Shown: positions 7,288 through 13,420, counted from the stretch's first letter. The stretch: DNA of 13,420 nt from IDS-8 sp036381215 (GCA_036381215.1 DASVDF010000022.1:1-13420); one strand, 5' to 3'. A program made the numbers and translations. The notes: generated from the letters alone by a model not told the origin.

Positions 7288-7767
7288 ATGCCTGTGAACC
7301 GAACCGGTCTGAAGGACCTGGCCCACAAGGTCCTGAATCCCTCGTGGTTGGCGTTCGTGTGGTTCGGCGTCACGGCGGGCATCTCGCTGCTCGAGGCGCC
7401 GGTCAAGTTCACCGCCCCGAGCCTCACGCGGCCCGTCGCTTTGGACGTCGGGCGGGTGGTATTCGAGGCGCTGAACCGCGTCGAGCTGATCCTGCTCATC
7501 CTGCTCCTGATCCTGGTGCGCGTGTCGCGCCGCAGCCGGGAGCTCATGCTGGCGTCGATCGGGCTCGCGTTCATCCTGATCGCGCAGTCGGCATGGCTGC
7601 TGCCGGCGCTTTCCCAGCGCGCGCAGGCGATCACGCAGGGGATCGAGCCCGCGCCCTCGATGGTGCACGCGGTGTACGGGGCGCTCGAGATCGCGAAGCT
7701 CGCGTTGCTGCTCTACGTCGGGTTCCGCGCCTGGAGCAGCGGCTCCTACAGGGAGCCGAAGGCGTAG
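7288..7767 (+). CDS. Uncharacterised four-helix membrane protein
   Basis: This 159-residue integral membrane protein has four predicted transmembrane helices, near residues 19-38 (WLAFVWFGVTAGISLLEAPV), 64-79, 86-107 and 124-147. The pattern of G-x-S-L-L-E-A-P-V-K-F after helix 1 and V-F-E-A-L-N-R-V before helix 2 recalls TMEM205-like/DUF4149 proteins, but I cannot confirm that family. The ATG at 7288 is chosen because the next part reads as a normal N-terminus, with purine-rich GGAAGAG about ten bases upstream; an in-frame GTG at 7270 is possible. The C-terminal codons (SSGSYREPKA) run through a hairpin that carries a REP-type head, so the tail may be a repeat-derived extension. It is divergent from the ctlX operon and convergent with the FkbM-like gene. 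Confidence 0.75.
   Translation: MPVNRTGLKDLAHKVLNPSWLAFVWFGVTAGISLLEAPVKFTAPSLTRPVALDVGRVVFEALNRVELILLILLLILVRVSRRSRELMLASIGLAFILIAQSAWLLPALSQRAQAITQGIEPAPSMVHAVYGALEIAKLALLLYVGFRAWSSGSYREPKA
7740..7758. repeat. Hairpin with REP-type head at the end of the membrane-protein gene
   Basis: CGGCTCC (7740-7746) and GGAGCCG (7752-7758) form a seven-base-pair stem with loop TACAG. The ten bases GCTCCTACAG (7742-7751) are identical to 3581-3590 in REP-like copy 1, that is, the complement of the CTGTAGGAGC head. It encodes the last residues of the upstream gene. It may be a degenerate REP element, or a terminator-like hairpin without a T tract. Confidence 0.4.
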
Positions 7768-7813
7768 CGGACGTCGAGGCCCCCGTAGGCGTTGCTGCAC
7801 GGCGTCCCCGGCA

Positions 7814-8704
7814 TCAAACGTCGACATAAGGCAGGCTCAACATGATCTCGAGTTGTCTCGCTTCCGACAGGCCGCGACCGAGCCAGTTCGCGTGCGGGTG
7901 AAAAGCTTCCGCCGCCGCGCGCGTCGGGATACGGTGCGCAGGCACGTCGTTACGCAGGAAGAAGGCATTCGTGCCGGTCGTATCGCAACCGACCAGCCGG
8001 TAGCCCTTGCGCCGGCCGAGCGATTCCAGTGCCTTGAGCGACGCGCCGTGGAAGAACCCGCTGGGATGTTTGGCGAAGCGCTCGAACGCCGGATCGTACG
8101 GCACGCTCCGCGAGACCTCCGGGCCGAGACCGGCGTTGTATTCGATGCAGGCGATGCGTGGTGACACGCAGGTGAGCGCCTCCCAGAGCCAATAGTCGTT
8201 GCCGTCGACGTCGAGGGACAGCAGATCGATATCGCCCGAGACGCCGCTGCCGCCGATGAGCTCGTTCAGGTTCTCGCGCGTGATGAACGCGCGCTTCGCC
8301 TGCACGCCGGCGAGGCCGCGCTTCGCGGCGGTCCGGTTGAAGAAGTCGCATTGTTCCTGCGAGCCGTCCATCAGCAGGCCGGTGAAGCCTTCGTGCAGGA
8401 TGAGGCGGAGGCTGTTGCACTGGTGGGCGCCGAAGCCGAATTCGACGAAGCGGCGCGAGCCGAAGCCGATCTCGGAGAACAGGAAGCGCAGGATGCCGTC
8501 CTCGCCGTTCTGCGACTGCAAACTGTACTCGTAGGCCGCGAGCCCTTTTCGCGGATCGGCACCCGGCGGCGGCCAGCCCTCGCGGTCCCGGCGCCGCCAG
8601 CGGCGCTCGGCCTTGCGCGCACGTACCGCAGCCGGCAGCAGGCACCGCTTCAGCCATTTGAAGGCGCGCTTCGTACGATATTTCTTGACGGGTGGATCCT
8701 GCAT
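7814..8704 (-). CDS. FkbM-like SAM-dependent methyltransferase
   Basis: This 296-residue protein resembles FkbM-family class I methyltransferases, which usually O-methylate sugars or other small molecules. After a very basic N-terminal stretch (KKYRTKRAFKWLKRC, many Arg to about residue 45) comes EYSLQSQNGEDGILRFLF (59-76), the AdoMet-binding strand and loop RFVEFGFGAHQCNS (85-98), the acidic strand GLLMDGS near 109-115, and DIDLLSLDVDGNDYWLWEAL (158-177), the most typical FkbM-like block. IACIEYNAGLGPE follows at 184-196. I prefer the ATG at 8704; an in-frame ATG at 8740 would add twelve Arg/Gln-rich residues and neither has a strong ribosome-binding site. The gene stands alone, convergent with one membrane-protein gene and divergent from another. 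The substrate is unknown. Confidence 0.7.
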   Translation of the reverse strand: MQDPPVKKYRTKRAFKWLKRCLLPAAVRARKAERRWRRRDREGWPPPGADPRKGLAAYEYSLQSQNGEDGILRFLFSEIGFGSRRFVEFGFGAHQCNSLRLILHEGFTGLLMDGSQEQCDFFNRTAAKRGLAGVQAKRAFITRENLNELIGGSGVSGDIDLLSLDVDGNDYWLWEALTCVSPRIACIEYNAGLGPEVSRSVPYDPAFERFAKHPSGFFHGASLKALESLGRRKGYRLVGCDTTGTNAFFLRNDVPAHRIPTRAAAEAFHPHANWLGRGLSEARQLEIMLSLPYVDV

Positions 8705-8801
8705 GGCCTGTCGCTGCTGCCGTTCGGCGCGGCAACGCATGGTAACCCAGGAACCGGCTCGGTCGGCCGCTGCCCGCTGCCGTTCGGCGGTCGGGCTGGG
8801 C

Positions 8802-8807
8802 TACAAT
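8802..8807 (+). promoter_or_regulatory. -10 element of the promoter for the membrane-protein gene at 8856
   Basis: TACAAT occurs in the context GGGCTACAATCGG, about 48 bases before the ATG, and would give a leader near 42 bases. The flanking GCTACAAT is shared with the plsY -10 on the other strand. A recognisable -35 is lacking. The next bases lead into a strong Shine-Dalgarno (GGAGGGG, 8842-8848). Confidence 0.45.
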
Positions 8808-8855
8808 CGGCCCGAACAACAAGCCGGCCGACCGGCGCTTTGGAGGGGTATCGAC

Positions 8856-9410
8856 ATGAGCGTAGCCTTGTCTTCCTTGTGGCTGCCGATCCTGTTGTCG
8901 GCCGTCGCCGTGTTCATCGCGAGCGCACTGATCTGGACCGTCGTGCAATGGCACAACGGCGACTGGCGCAAGCTGCCGGACGAAGAAGTCGCGCGCCGCG
9001 CATTGCAGGGAGTCCCTCCCGGCGAGTACATGCTGCCGCACGCGGCCAGCAACAAGGAGCGACAGAGCCCGGAGTGGCAGCAGAAGTACAAGGAAGGGCC
9101 GGCGGCGATGATGACGGTGCTGTCGCACGGCTCGACGGCGATGGGCAAGCAGTTCCTGCAGTGGATCATCTACACGCTGATCATTTCGCTGCTCGTCGGT
9201 TACGTCGCCGCGGCAAGCCTGCCGGCGGGGACGGAATACCTCAAGGTGTTCCAGGTCACCGGCACGACGGCCTGGCTGGGCTACGGGGGCGCGGCCGCCG
9301 CCGGGGCGGTCTGGTTCGGGCACGGCTGGCCGCGGACGGTGAAGGACATCGTCGATGCGCTGATCTACGGGCTGCTTACGGCGGGATTCTTCGGCTGGCT
9401 GTGGCCGTAA
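8856..9410 (+). CDS. Uncharacterised integral membrane protein
   Basis: This 184-residue protein of unknown function has predicted transmembrane helices near residues 8-30, 101-121, 133-154 and 163-182. A soluble segment (31-100) carries VVQWHNGDWRKLPDEEVARRAL and GEYMLPHAA, rich in charged and conserved-looking residues. The start is well supported: GGAGGGG lies eight bases upstream of the ATG and a TACAAT -10 lies further up. I have the impression that similar proteins are annotated as conserved hypotheticals in Xanthomonas-like genomes, but cannot name a family. It is divergent from the FkbM-like gene and convergent with hflC, from which REP-like copy 2 separates it. Confidence 0.75.
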   Translation: MSVALSSLWLPILLSAVAVFIASALIWTVVQWHNGDWRKLPDEEVARRALQGVPPGEYMLPHAASNKERQSPEWQQKYKEGPAAMMTVLSHGSTAMGKQFLQWIIYTLIISLLVGYVAAASLPAGTEYLKVFQVTGTTAWLGYGGAAAAGAVWFGHGWPRTVKDIVDALIYGLLTAGFFGWLWP

Positions 9411-9417
9411 CCGGATC

Positions 9418-9442
9418 GGTCGCGCGCGATGCGCGGTCCTAC
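9418..9442 (-). repeat. REP-like palindromic element, copy 2
   Basis: This 25-base palindrome is the near twin of the one at 3564-3588. On the minus strand it begins GTAGGACCGCGC, has loop ATC, and ends GCGCGCGACC. It differs from copy 1 at positions 7 and 14 only. The TAG of its GTAG head (9441-9439) is the stop codon of hflC. It begins eight bases after the stop of the convergent membrane-protein gene. Confidence 0.75.
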
Positions 9443-10386
9443 CGGGCGCCGACGGCCTGGAGATAGCGGAAGAAGTCGGAATCCGCGTCGATCAGGACCG
9501 TGGCGTTCTCGTCGAGCGCCTTGTAGCTTTCCAGCGTCTTGAAGAAGGCGTAGAACTCCGGATCCTGGTTGAAGGCTTCGCCGTAGATGCGCGTCGCCTC
9601 CGCGTCCGCTTCGCCGCGGATCTCCGCCGCCTTGCGCTCGGCTTCCGAGCGGATGCGCCGGAGGTCGCGGTCCATCGTGCCCAGGATCTCCTGGCTGCGG
9701 CCCTCGCCTTCCGAACGGAAACGCGCGGCGATGCTCTGGCGCTCGGAGATCATGCGAGTTTCGACCTGCTTGCGCACGGAGTCGATGTAGTTGATGCGCT
9801 TGATGCGCACGTCGATCAGCTCGATGCCCAGATCGGGCAGCGACTGTGACGCCGCCGCCAGCATGTCACGCTCGAGCTGCGCGCGACCTCTCTTCGGGCG
9901 ATCGAGGTCGGTCTGCTCGAGTGCCTCGACCTCTTCCTGCGCGAGACCGCTCACGTCCACCTTCCAGTCGGCGGAGCGCACGATCTCCTCGAGCTCCGTG
10001 CCGGAGACGACGTCGCGCACGACGGAATCGAGGATGTCGTCGAGGCGGGCGCGAGCCCCCGCCTCGTCCCGCACCGAGCGCAGGAACTGCAGCGGATCGG
10101 AAATGCGCCAGCGTGCGGTCGTGTCCACGATGATGAACTCGCGGCCGAGCGTCGGGATCTGGCTCACGTCGCCGTCCCAACCGAGGAGCCGCTTATCGAA
10201 GCGGCGGACCTCCTGGACGAAGGGCATGCGCCAGTGCAAGCCCGGCTCCGCGATGACGTCGCCGATCGGTTCCCCGAACTGCACGATGATGCCCTGCTCG
10301 GCCTGGTCGATGACGAAGGCCGAGCTGCCGATGCCGATGGCTGCGAGCGCGACCACGACCGCCGCAACGACTACGCCCGCCTTCAT
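9439..10386 (-). CDS. hflC: HflC, prohibitin-family regulator of FtsH
   Basis: This 315-residue protein has one N-terminal transmembrane helix (about 4-24) and a periplasm-facing SPFH/prohibitin domain (QAEQGIIVQFGEPIGDVIAEPGLHWRMPF, then RRFDKRLLGWDGD and REFIIVDTTARWRISDP). A long charged coiled-coil follows (RSEGEGRSQEILGTMDRDLRRIRSEAERKAAEIRGEADAEA...), then the FYAFFKTLESYKALDENATVLID segment typical of HflC. Family knowledge: HflC and HflK form a large cage around the FtsH protease and modulate membrane-protein turnover. The start is certain: GGAGGTGCAGGA sits just before the ATG, and ATGA overlaps the hflK stop. The stop is supplied by REP-like copy 2. Length is close to the E. coli protein (334). 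Confidence 0.95.
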   Translation of the reverse strand: MKAGVVVAAVVVALAAIGIGSSAFVIDQAEQGIIVQFGEPIGDVIAEPGLHWRMPFVQEVRRFDKRLLGWDGDVSQIPTLGREFIIVDTTARWRISDPLQFLRSVRDEAGARARLDDILDSVVRDVVSGTELEEIVRSADWKVDVSGLAQEEVEALEQTDLDRPKRGRAQLERDMLAAASQSLPDLGIELIDVRIKRINYIDSVRKQVETRMISERQSIAARFRSEGEGRSQEILGTMDRDLRRIRSEAERKAAEIRGEADAEATRIYGEAFNQDPEFYAFFKTLESYKALDENATVLIDADSDFFRYLQAVGAR

Positions 10387-11435
10387 TCCTGCACCTCCGG
10401 CTTCGGCGCGGGCTCGACCAGGCGTCTGAGCTGGCGCTGATCCATGTTGAGCAGCGGCAGCACCTGGCCCTCCTTCATCACCACCACCGAGCCGATATTC
10501 GGCAGCACGTCGCGCAGCGTTTCGATGTAGAGCCGGGAGCGCGTCACCTCGGGGGCGTTGCGGTATTCGGCCAGCACGGCTTTGAAGCGCGCCGTCTCGC
10601 CGAGCGCGCGGTTCACGCGCTCCGTGGCATAGCCCTCCGCATCCGCGATGATGCGCTGGGCGGTGCCCTGGGCGCGCGGAATCTCCTGGTTCACCTGCCG
10701 GTTGGCTTCGTTGATCATGCGCTCGAGCTCCTGCCGGGCCTCGTTCACTTCGTTGAACGCGGGCTGGACGCGTGCCGGCGGCACTACATCCTGGAGCTCG
10801 ACCGTCACGACATGCAGGCCGTTGTCGAAATGGTCCATCGCCTCCTGGATTTCCGCCTTGGCGTCGTTTGCGATGTCGACGCGCGCGGTGGTCAGCACCT
10901 CGCTGCCGATGCGATTGCCGACGACCCGACGCATCACCGATTCGGACAGGTCGCGTAGCGTCCTGGTCGGCTCGCGCATGGCATAGAGGTATTTGATCGG
11001 ATCGGCGATGCGGTACTGCACCACCCACTCGACCTGAATGATGTTGAGGTCGCCGCTCAGCATCAGGGATTCGTCGAGGAAATCGTCGGCGGCGTAGCGG
11101 GAGCGCTCGCCCGAAGTATCGAGCGTGCGGAAGCCGAACTCCTGCTTCAGCACCCGTTCGGTCGCGACTTTCTGGACCTGGTCGAGGCCGAAGGGCAGCT
11201 TGAAGTGCAGCCCGGGATCCGTGATGCCGTGGACCGCGCCGAAGCGCTTGACGACGGCGCGCTCCTCCGGCTGGACGGTATAGAAGGAGGTGTATGCCGC
11301 CAGGAGGGCGAGCAGCACGAGGATGCCGAGCGCGATCTGCCGTCCGCTGGGGCCCTGCGCCTGGCGCCCTCCGCCACCGCGGCGCGGCGGCTGCCCTCCC
11401 AGGATCTCGCGCAGCACGTCACTGCCTTCTCTCAT
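10383..11435 (-). CDS. hflK: HflK, prohibitin-family partner of HflC
   Basis: This 350-residue protein has a cytoplasmic Gly/Arg/Gln-rich N-terminus (about 1-31, PPRRGGGGRQAQGPSGRQ), a transmembrane helix at 33-52, and the SPFH domain starting TVQPEERAVVKRFGAVHGITDPGLHFKLPFGLDQV. After it come VQYRIADPIKYLYAMREP, VTVELQDVVPPARVQPAFNEV and the coiled-coil ERMINEANRQVNQEIPRAQG..., all typical of HflK. It is shorter than E. coli HflK (about 419) at the N-terminus. It is the first gene of an hflK-hflC operon with a four-base overlap. Purine-rich AGGGGG precedes the ATG by about nine bases. In many gammaproteobacteria hfq and hflX lie immediately upstream, but here the upstream neighbour is a divergent secreted protein. 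Confidence 0.95.
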   Translation of the reverse strand: MREGSDVLREILGGQPPRRGGGGRQAQGPSGRQIALGILVLLALLAAYTSFYTVQPEERAVVKRFGAVHGITDPGLHFKLPFGLDQVQKVATERVLKQEFGFRTLDTSGERSRYAADDFLDESLMLSGDLNIIQVEWVVQYRIADPIKYLYAMREPTRTLRDLSESVMRRVVGNRIGSEVLTTARVDIANDAKAEIQEAMDHFDNGLHVVTVELQDVVPPARVQPAFNEVNEARQELERMINEANRQVNQEIPRAQGTAQRIIADAEGYATERVNRALGETARFKAVLAEYRNAPEVTRSRLYIETLRDVLPNIGSVVVMKEGQVLPLLNMDQRQLRRLVEPAPKPEVQE

Positions 11436-11682
11436 CGCCGGAACCCCCTTGGTGTCATTTTCTTCAGGATCCCGCGAGCCGCAAGCCCCTGAGTGAAGCG
11501 CTTTCGCAGCATAACAAACGGTGACCCAACCTTATAACCTTACGATATAACGCCTGCTCTGGCGCAGAGGGTTGTCTAGACTCCGACTGGCAGTCCCCCA
11601 GGGCTCCTCCCTCCTGGGCATGCGCATCCTCGCGATGCGGCATCGCCCGCCGTCACGCCCCCTTCGAATCCGGTGAACAGTC
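11436..11682. other. Divergent intergenic region between hflK and the secreted GlcG-like gene
   Basis: This 247-base spacer has no convincing small ORF. The half near hflK contains an eight-base palindrome AAGCGCTT (11496-11503) inside GTGAAGCGCTTTCGC. The centre is unusually AT-rich for this window (11531-11551), with TATAAC at 11533-11538 and again at 11546-11551. The half nearest the secreted gene holds two hairpins: CCCAGG/CCTGGG (11597-11602 with 11613-11618) and CGCATC/GATGCG (11623-11628 with 11634-11639, five-base loop). These lie in the likely 5' leader of the rightward gene. On the minus strand a TATGCT-like -10 can be found near 11507-11512, but I see no good -35. Confidence 0.5.
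11546..11551 (+). promoter_or_regulatory. Candidate -10 for the secreted GlcG-like gene
   Basis: TATAAC in GATATAACG is the best -10-like hexamer upstream of the gene at 11683 and would give a leader of roughly 125 bases. A weak GTGACC lies 19 bases upstream of it. The second TATAAC at 11533 is an alternative. Confidence 0.3.
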
Positions 11683-12516
11683 ATGGACATGTCCAGGATA
11701 CACGCTCGCTTTTTCGCCCCGCTCCTGCTCGGGAGTATGTCGCTGGCGCTGCTCGCGCCGACCGATGGCGTTGCCCGGGAAAAGTGCGCCAGTCTGCCAC
11801 CGCACAGTACGCTGCAAAGTGCACTGGACAGCGTCGTGGCTGGCGGCGACAACGGCGGTCTCGGTAACGAGATGTGGGCCACGGTCGTTGATCGTGACGG
11901 GCGCGTTTGTGCCGTGGCCTTCTCCGGCGACGACAGGGCGAGCCAATGGCCAGGCAGCCGTGTGATCTCGGCACAGAAGGCCAATACCGCCAACGCATTC
12001 AGCCTGGAGGGTTTGTACCCGAACGTGGGGCTCGGTCGTGCCCTCGCGAGCGGCAATCTGTACGGCCTCGTCCTTCCCGGCGGCAGCCTGTATGGATTGC
12101 AGCACAGCAATCCGGTGGATGCGGCGGTCGCCTACGGCAATTCCACCACCCACAACGACGGAAGTGCGAGGCGATACGGGCAGTCGAATGATCCGCTGGT
12201 GGGCGCGTTCATCGGCGGCGTCAACGTCTTCGGCGGCGGCCTGGCGCTGTACGACGCCAGCGGAGAGCTCGTCGGTGCATTGGGCGTAAGCGGCGACACC
12301 TCCTGCACCGATCACATCATTGCATGGAAAGTTCGGGACGCGATGGAGCTGGACAACATCCCGGGCGGAGTGGGCGACAGCGGCACGACGGATAACCTCA
12401 TCCTGGCGGATCCGGTGACCGCGAACACCTTCGAGCACCCTGTCTGCGGGTTCGGCGAAGATGCCATCATTCCGGAGCTCGCGAGCAATTTCCCGATCGG
12501 CGCCAACTCCGAGTAA
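11683..12516 (+). CDS. Secreted GlcG/HbpS-family (heme-binding-like) protein
   Basis: This 277-residue precursor has a signal peptide (hydrophobic FFAPLLLGSMSLALLA, likely cut after GVA at residue 31). The mature part fits the GlcG/HbpS alpha-beta fold: an N-terminal helix LQSALDSVVAGG, the strand pair WATVVDRDGRVCAVAFSGDD (65-84), SAQKANTANAFS (96-107, the usual A-x-K-A-x-T-A helix), then FGGGLALYDASGELVGALGVSGDTSCTDHIIAWKVRDAM, matching the family's C-terminal G-G-(I/L)-P-(I/L)...G-x-I-G-V-S-G-x-x-x-x-x-D block. Four cysteines in the mature chain could form two disulfides. It is longer than plain GlcG (about 135-160), with a Gly/Asn-rich insert near 110-165. Family members bind heme or act in glycolate loci; the ligand here is unknown. 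An alternative ATG lies two codons downstream. Confidence 0.8.
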   Translation: MDMSRIHARFFAPLLLGSMSLALLAPTDGVAREKCASLPPHSTLQSALDSVVAGGDNGGLGNEMWATVVDRDGRVCAVAFSGDDRASQWPGSRVISAQKANTANAFSLEGLYPNVGLGRALASGNLYGLVLPGGSLYGLQHSNPVDAAVAYGNSTTHNDGSARRYGQSNDPLVGAFIGGVNVFGGGLALYDASGELVGALGVSGDTSCTDHIIAWKVRDAMELDNIPGGVGDSGTTDNLILADPVTANTFEHPVCGFGEDAIIPELASNFPIGANSE

Positions 12517-12538
12517 ACCGTCGCGCCTGTAAGGCGAA

Positions 12539-13253
12539 TCAGGTCGCCGGGGCAGGGCGTCTGATCCATGGGCTTACGGAGTCGAAGCTATTACCGATGC
12601 GAATGTCATCGTAGTCCACCTCGTATCGCTTCCTGCTCTCGTTACCCTTATACACACCAAACTTTATTCTGAACCTTTGCGGCGGTTGTATCTGATCTCG
12701 GCAAATTCCGCTTTCCGAGTAGCCGTAAGGCCCGCGATACACTTCAGGTTCAACATCGGGGCCATGCCATACGGCGAAACTTCCTCTTCCGCCAACGGGA
12801 GCAACTACCGCCTTGATAACAAATGATGTCCAGGTATCCGGATTGAGCTTGTACGTAGCCATACTTGCAGCCCTCGAATCACCCCTTGTCATGAAGTTGA
12901 CTCGATGACTGTGGCCTCTGCTTATGCGGATGCCGGCAATCGGGGAAGCACCCGAGCATTCGCGTCCTGGTTTCTCCCTGGTACGCAGGATCGGTTGCAA
13001 ACTTCAAATACCTCACCCCACCCTTCTGCACTATTTGTGGGGCGATTCCCGCTCCTTCGCATCGCCCCCTGTACCTCACGCGGGCTGCAACAAGATCTCC
13101 TGCTCCGCTACTGATATCCGAATTGCACTCTTCGGGCCTCGCAACAGAAGCGCCTGGACCTTCTTCCAACGTAATGGAATAAGTGGCGCGTTCAGCTGAA
13201 ACGGAGCCACCGGACGCGATAAGTACACACATCAGCAGACTTTCGTAGCGCAC
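12539..13253 (-). pseudogene. Frameshifted exported polysaccharide-lyase-like gene
   Basis: Two overlapping reading frames on the minus strand look like one broken gene. The first (13253 to 12879) starts with a signal peptide (MRYESLLMCVLIASGGSVSA) and continues to GGVRYLKFATDPAYQGETRTR. The second, offset by one base and open from about 13000 to the stop at 12539, supplies VNFMTRGDSRAASM, TYKLNPDTWTSFVIKAVVAP, GRGSFAVWHGPDVEPEVYRG, PQRFRIKFGVYKGNESRKRY and VDYDDIRIGNSFDSV. The order of a G-E-T-R motif, W-T-x-F-V-I-K, G-x-F-x-V-W-x-G, F-K-F-G-x-Y and D-D-I-R-I-G fits the heparin-lyase-I-like polysaccharide lyase fold (PF14099). One extra base (or two lost) between about 12980 and 12890 would explain the split, and the middle also looks short. 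Base composition is lower in GC than the neighbours, suggesting transfer and decay. Alternative: two short genes, the second starting at 12862. Confidence 0.5.
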
Positions 13254-13284
13254 ATGCCGTTCCCGTCAGGCGATGGCCAATGAA

Positions 13285-13318
13285 AAAAGGCCGCATCCCT
13301 TTCGGAATGCGGCCTTTT
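13285..13318 (-). terminator. Intrinsic terminator of the rRNA operon
   Basis: AAAAGGCCGCAT (13285-13296) pairs perfectly with ATGCGGCCTTTT (13307-13318), a twelve-base-pair stem with a ten-base loop. Read on the minus strand it ends in a run of T and lies about ten bases after the 5S rRNA 3' end, as expected for an rrn operon terminator. The A and T runs on both sides could let it work in both directions. The lyase pseudogene starts only about 30 bases beyond it. Confidence 0.93.
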
Positions 13319-13326
13319 GAAACAAA

Positions 13327-13420
13327 AGCCTGGCGATGACCTACTCTCACATGGGGAGACCCCACACTACCATCGGCGCTGAGCGTTTTCACTTCCGAGT
13401 TCGGAATGGGATCGGGTGGT
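13327..13420 (-). rRNA. rrf: 5S ribosomal RNA, 3' part (5' end beyond the window)
   Basis: The minus strand reads CCATTCCGAACTCGGAAGTG, then CGCCGATGGTAGTGTGGGG, then TCTCCCCATGTGAGAGTAGG, and ends near CATCGCCAGGC. This is the conserved loop and helix pattern of bacterial 5S rRNA. Compared with E. coli 5S (120 bases), about 94 bases are present and the first 25 or so lie past the right edge. It marks the downstream end of an rRNA operon transcribed leftward into this window. The exact 3' end (13326-13328) is approximate. Confidence 0.96.

Noticed and set aside
8716..8789. Direct repeat GCTGCCGTTCGGCG at 8716-8729 and 8776-8789, exactly 60 bases apart
   Set aside because: Only 14 bases, GC-rich, and one copy is within the N-terminal coding end of the FkbM-like gene. 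It is plausible by chance and no third copy was seen.
12521..12540. CGCC/GGCG hairpin between the secreted GlcG-like gene and the lyase pseudogene as a terminator or fourth REP element
   Set aside because: The stem is only four base pairs, with no T tract and no GTAG head, so it is too weak to annotate.
1..13420. CRISPR array, prophage, insertion sequence, toxin-antitoxin or tRNA gene
   Set aside because: I found no regularly spaced repeats, transposase or integrase motifs, small toxin-antitoxin pairs, or cloverleaf-like T-loop sequences on either strand.

Overview
The window looks like chromosomal DNA of a GC-rich gammaproteobacterium. The evidence is the order plsY-birA-coaX-SPOR protein, an hflK-hflC pair, 5S rRNA of the gammaproteobacterial type, and short palindromic repeats with a GTAG head like the REP elements of Xanthomonas/Stenotrophomonas/Pseudomonas relatives. 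The genus cannot be named from the sequence alone. Codon use is strongly GC-biased everywhere except the last ~900 bases, which are visibly less GC-rich.

Layout. Bases 1-2559 are a leftward, tightly packed housekeeping operon: plsY (phospholipid acyltransferase), birA (biotin ligase without its DNA-binding domain), coaX (type III pantothenate kinase) and the start of a SPOR-domain protein that runs off the left edge. A 77-base divergent spacer with a good extended -10 separates it from a rightward diacylglycerol-kinase-family lipid kinase (2637-3527). Next is a leftward three-gene operon (7228 to 3585): a CtlX-type citrulline hydrolase, a second guanidino-group hydrolase that matches cyanobacterial arginine dihydrolase (ArgZ) at its recognisable key residues, and an M61 metallopeptidase with a PDZ domain. 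Together these suggest peptide and arginine/citrulline breakdown toward ornithine and ammonia. Then come a small four-helix membrane protein (+), an FkbM-like methyltransferase (-), a second uncharacterised membrane protein (+) and the leftward hflK-hflC pair. A 247-base spacer follows, then a secreted GlcG/HbpS-family protein (+). The right end holds a frameshifted, exported polysaccharide-lyase-like pseudogene (-), an rRNA operon terminator and the 3' part of a 5S rRNA gene (-).

The most notable structural feature is a pair of 25-base REP-like palindromes (23/25 identical). Each lies at a convergent gene junction, and each supplies the TAG stop codon of the leftward gene from its GTAG head. 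A third convergent junction has a hairpin carrying the same head. I see no CRISPR array, phage, insertion sequence or clear defence system. The less ordinary content is the arginine/citrulline hydrolase operon, the REP/stop-codon arrangement and the decaying lyase next to the rRNA operon.
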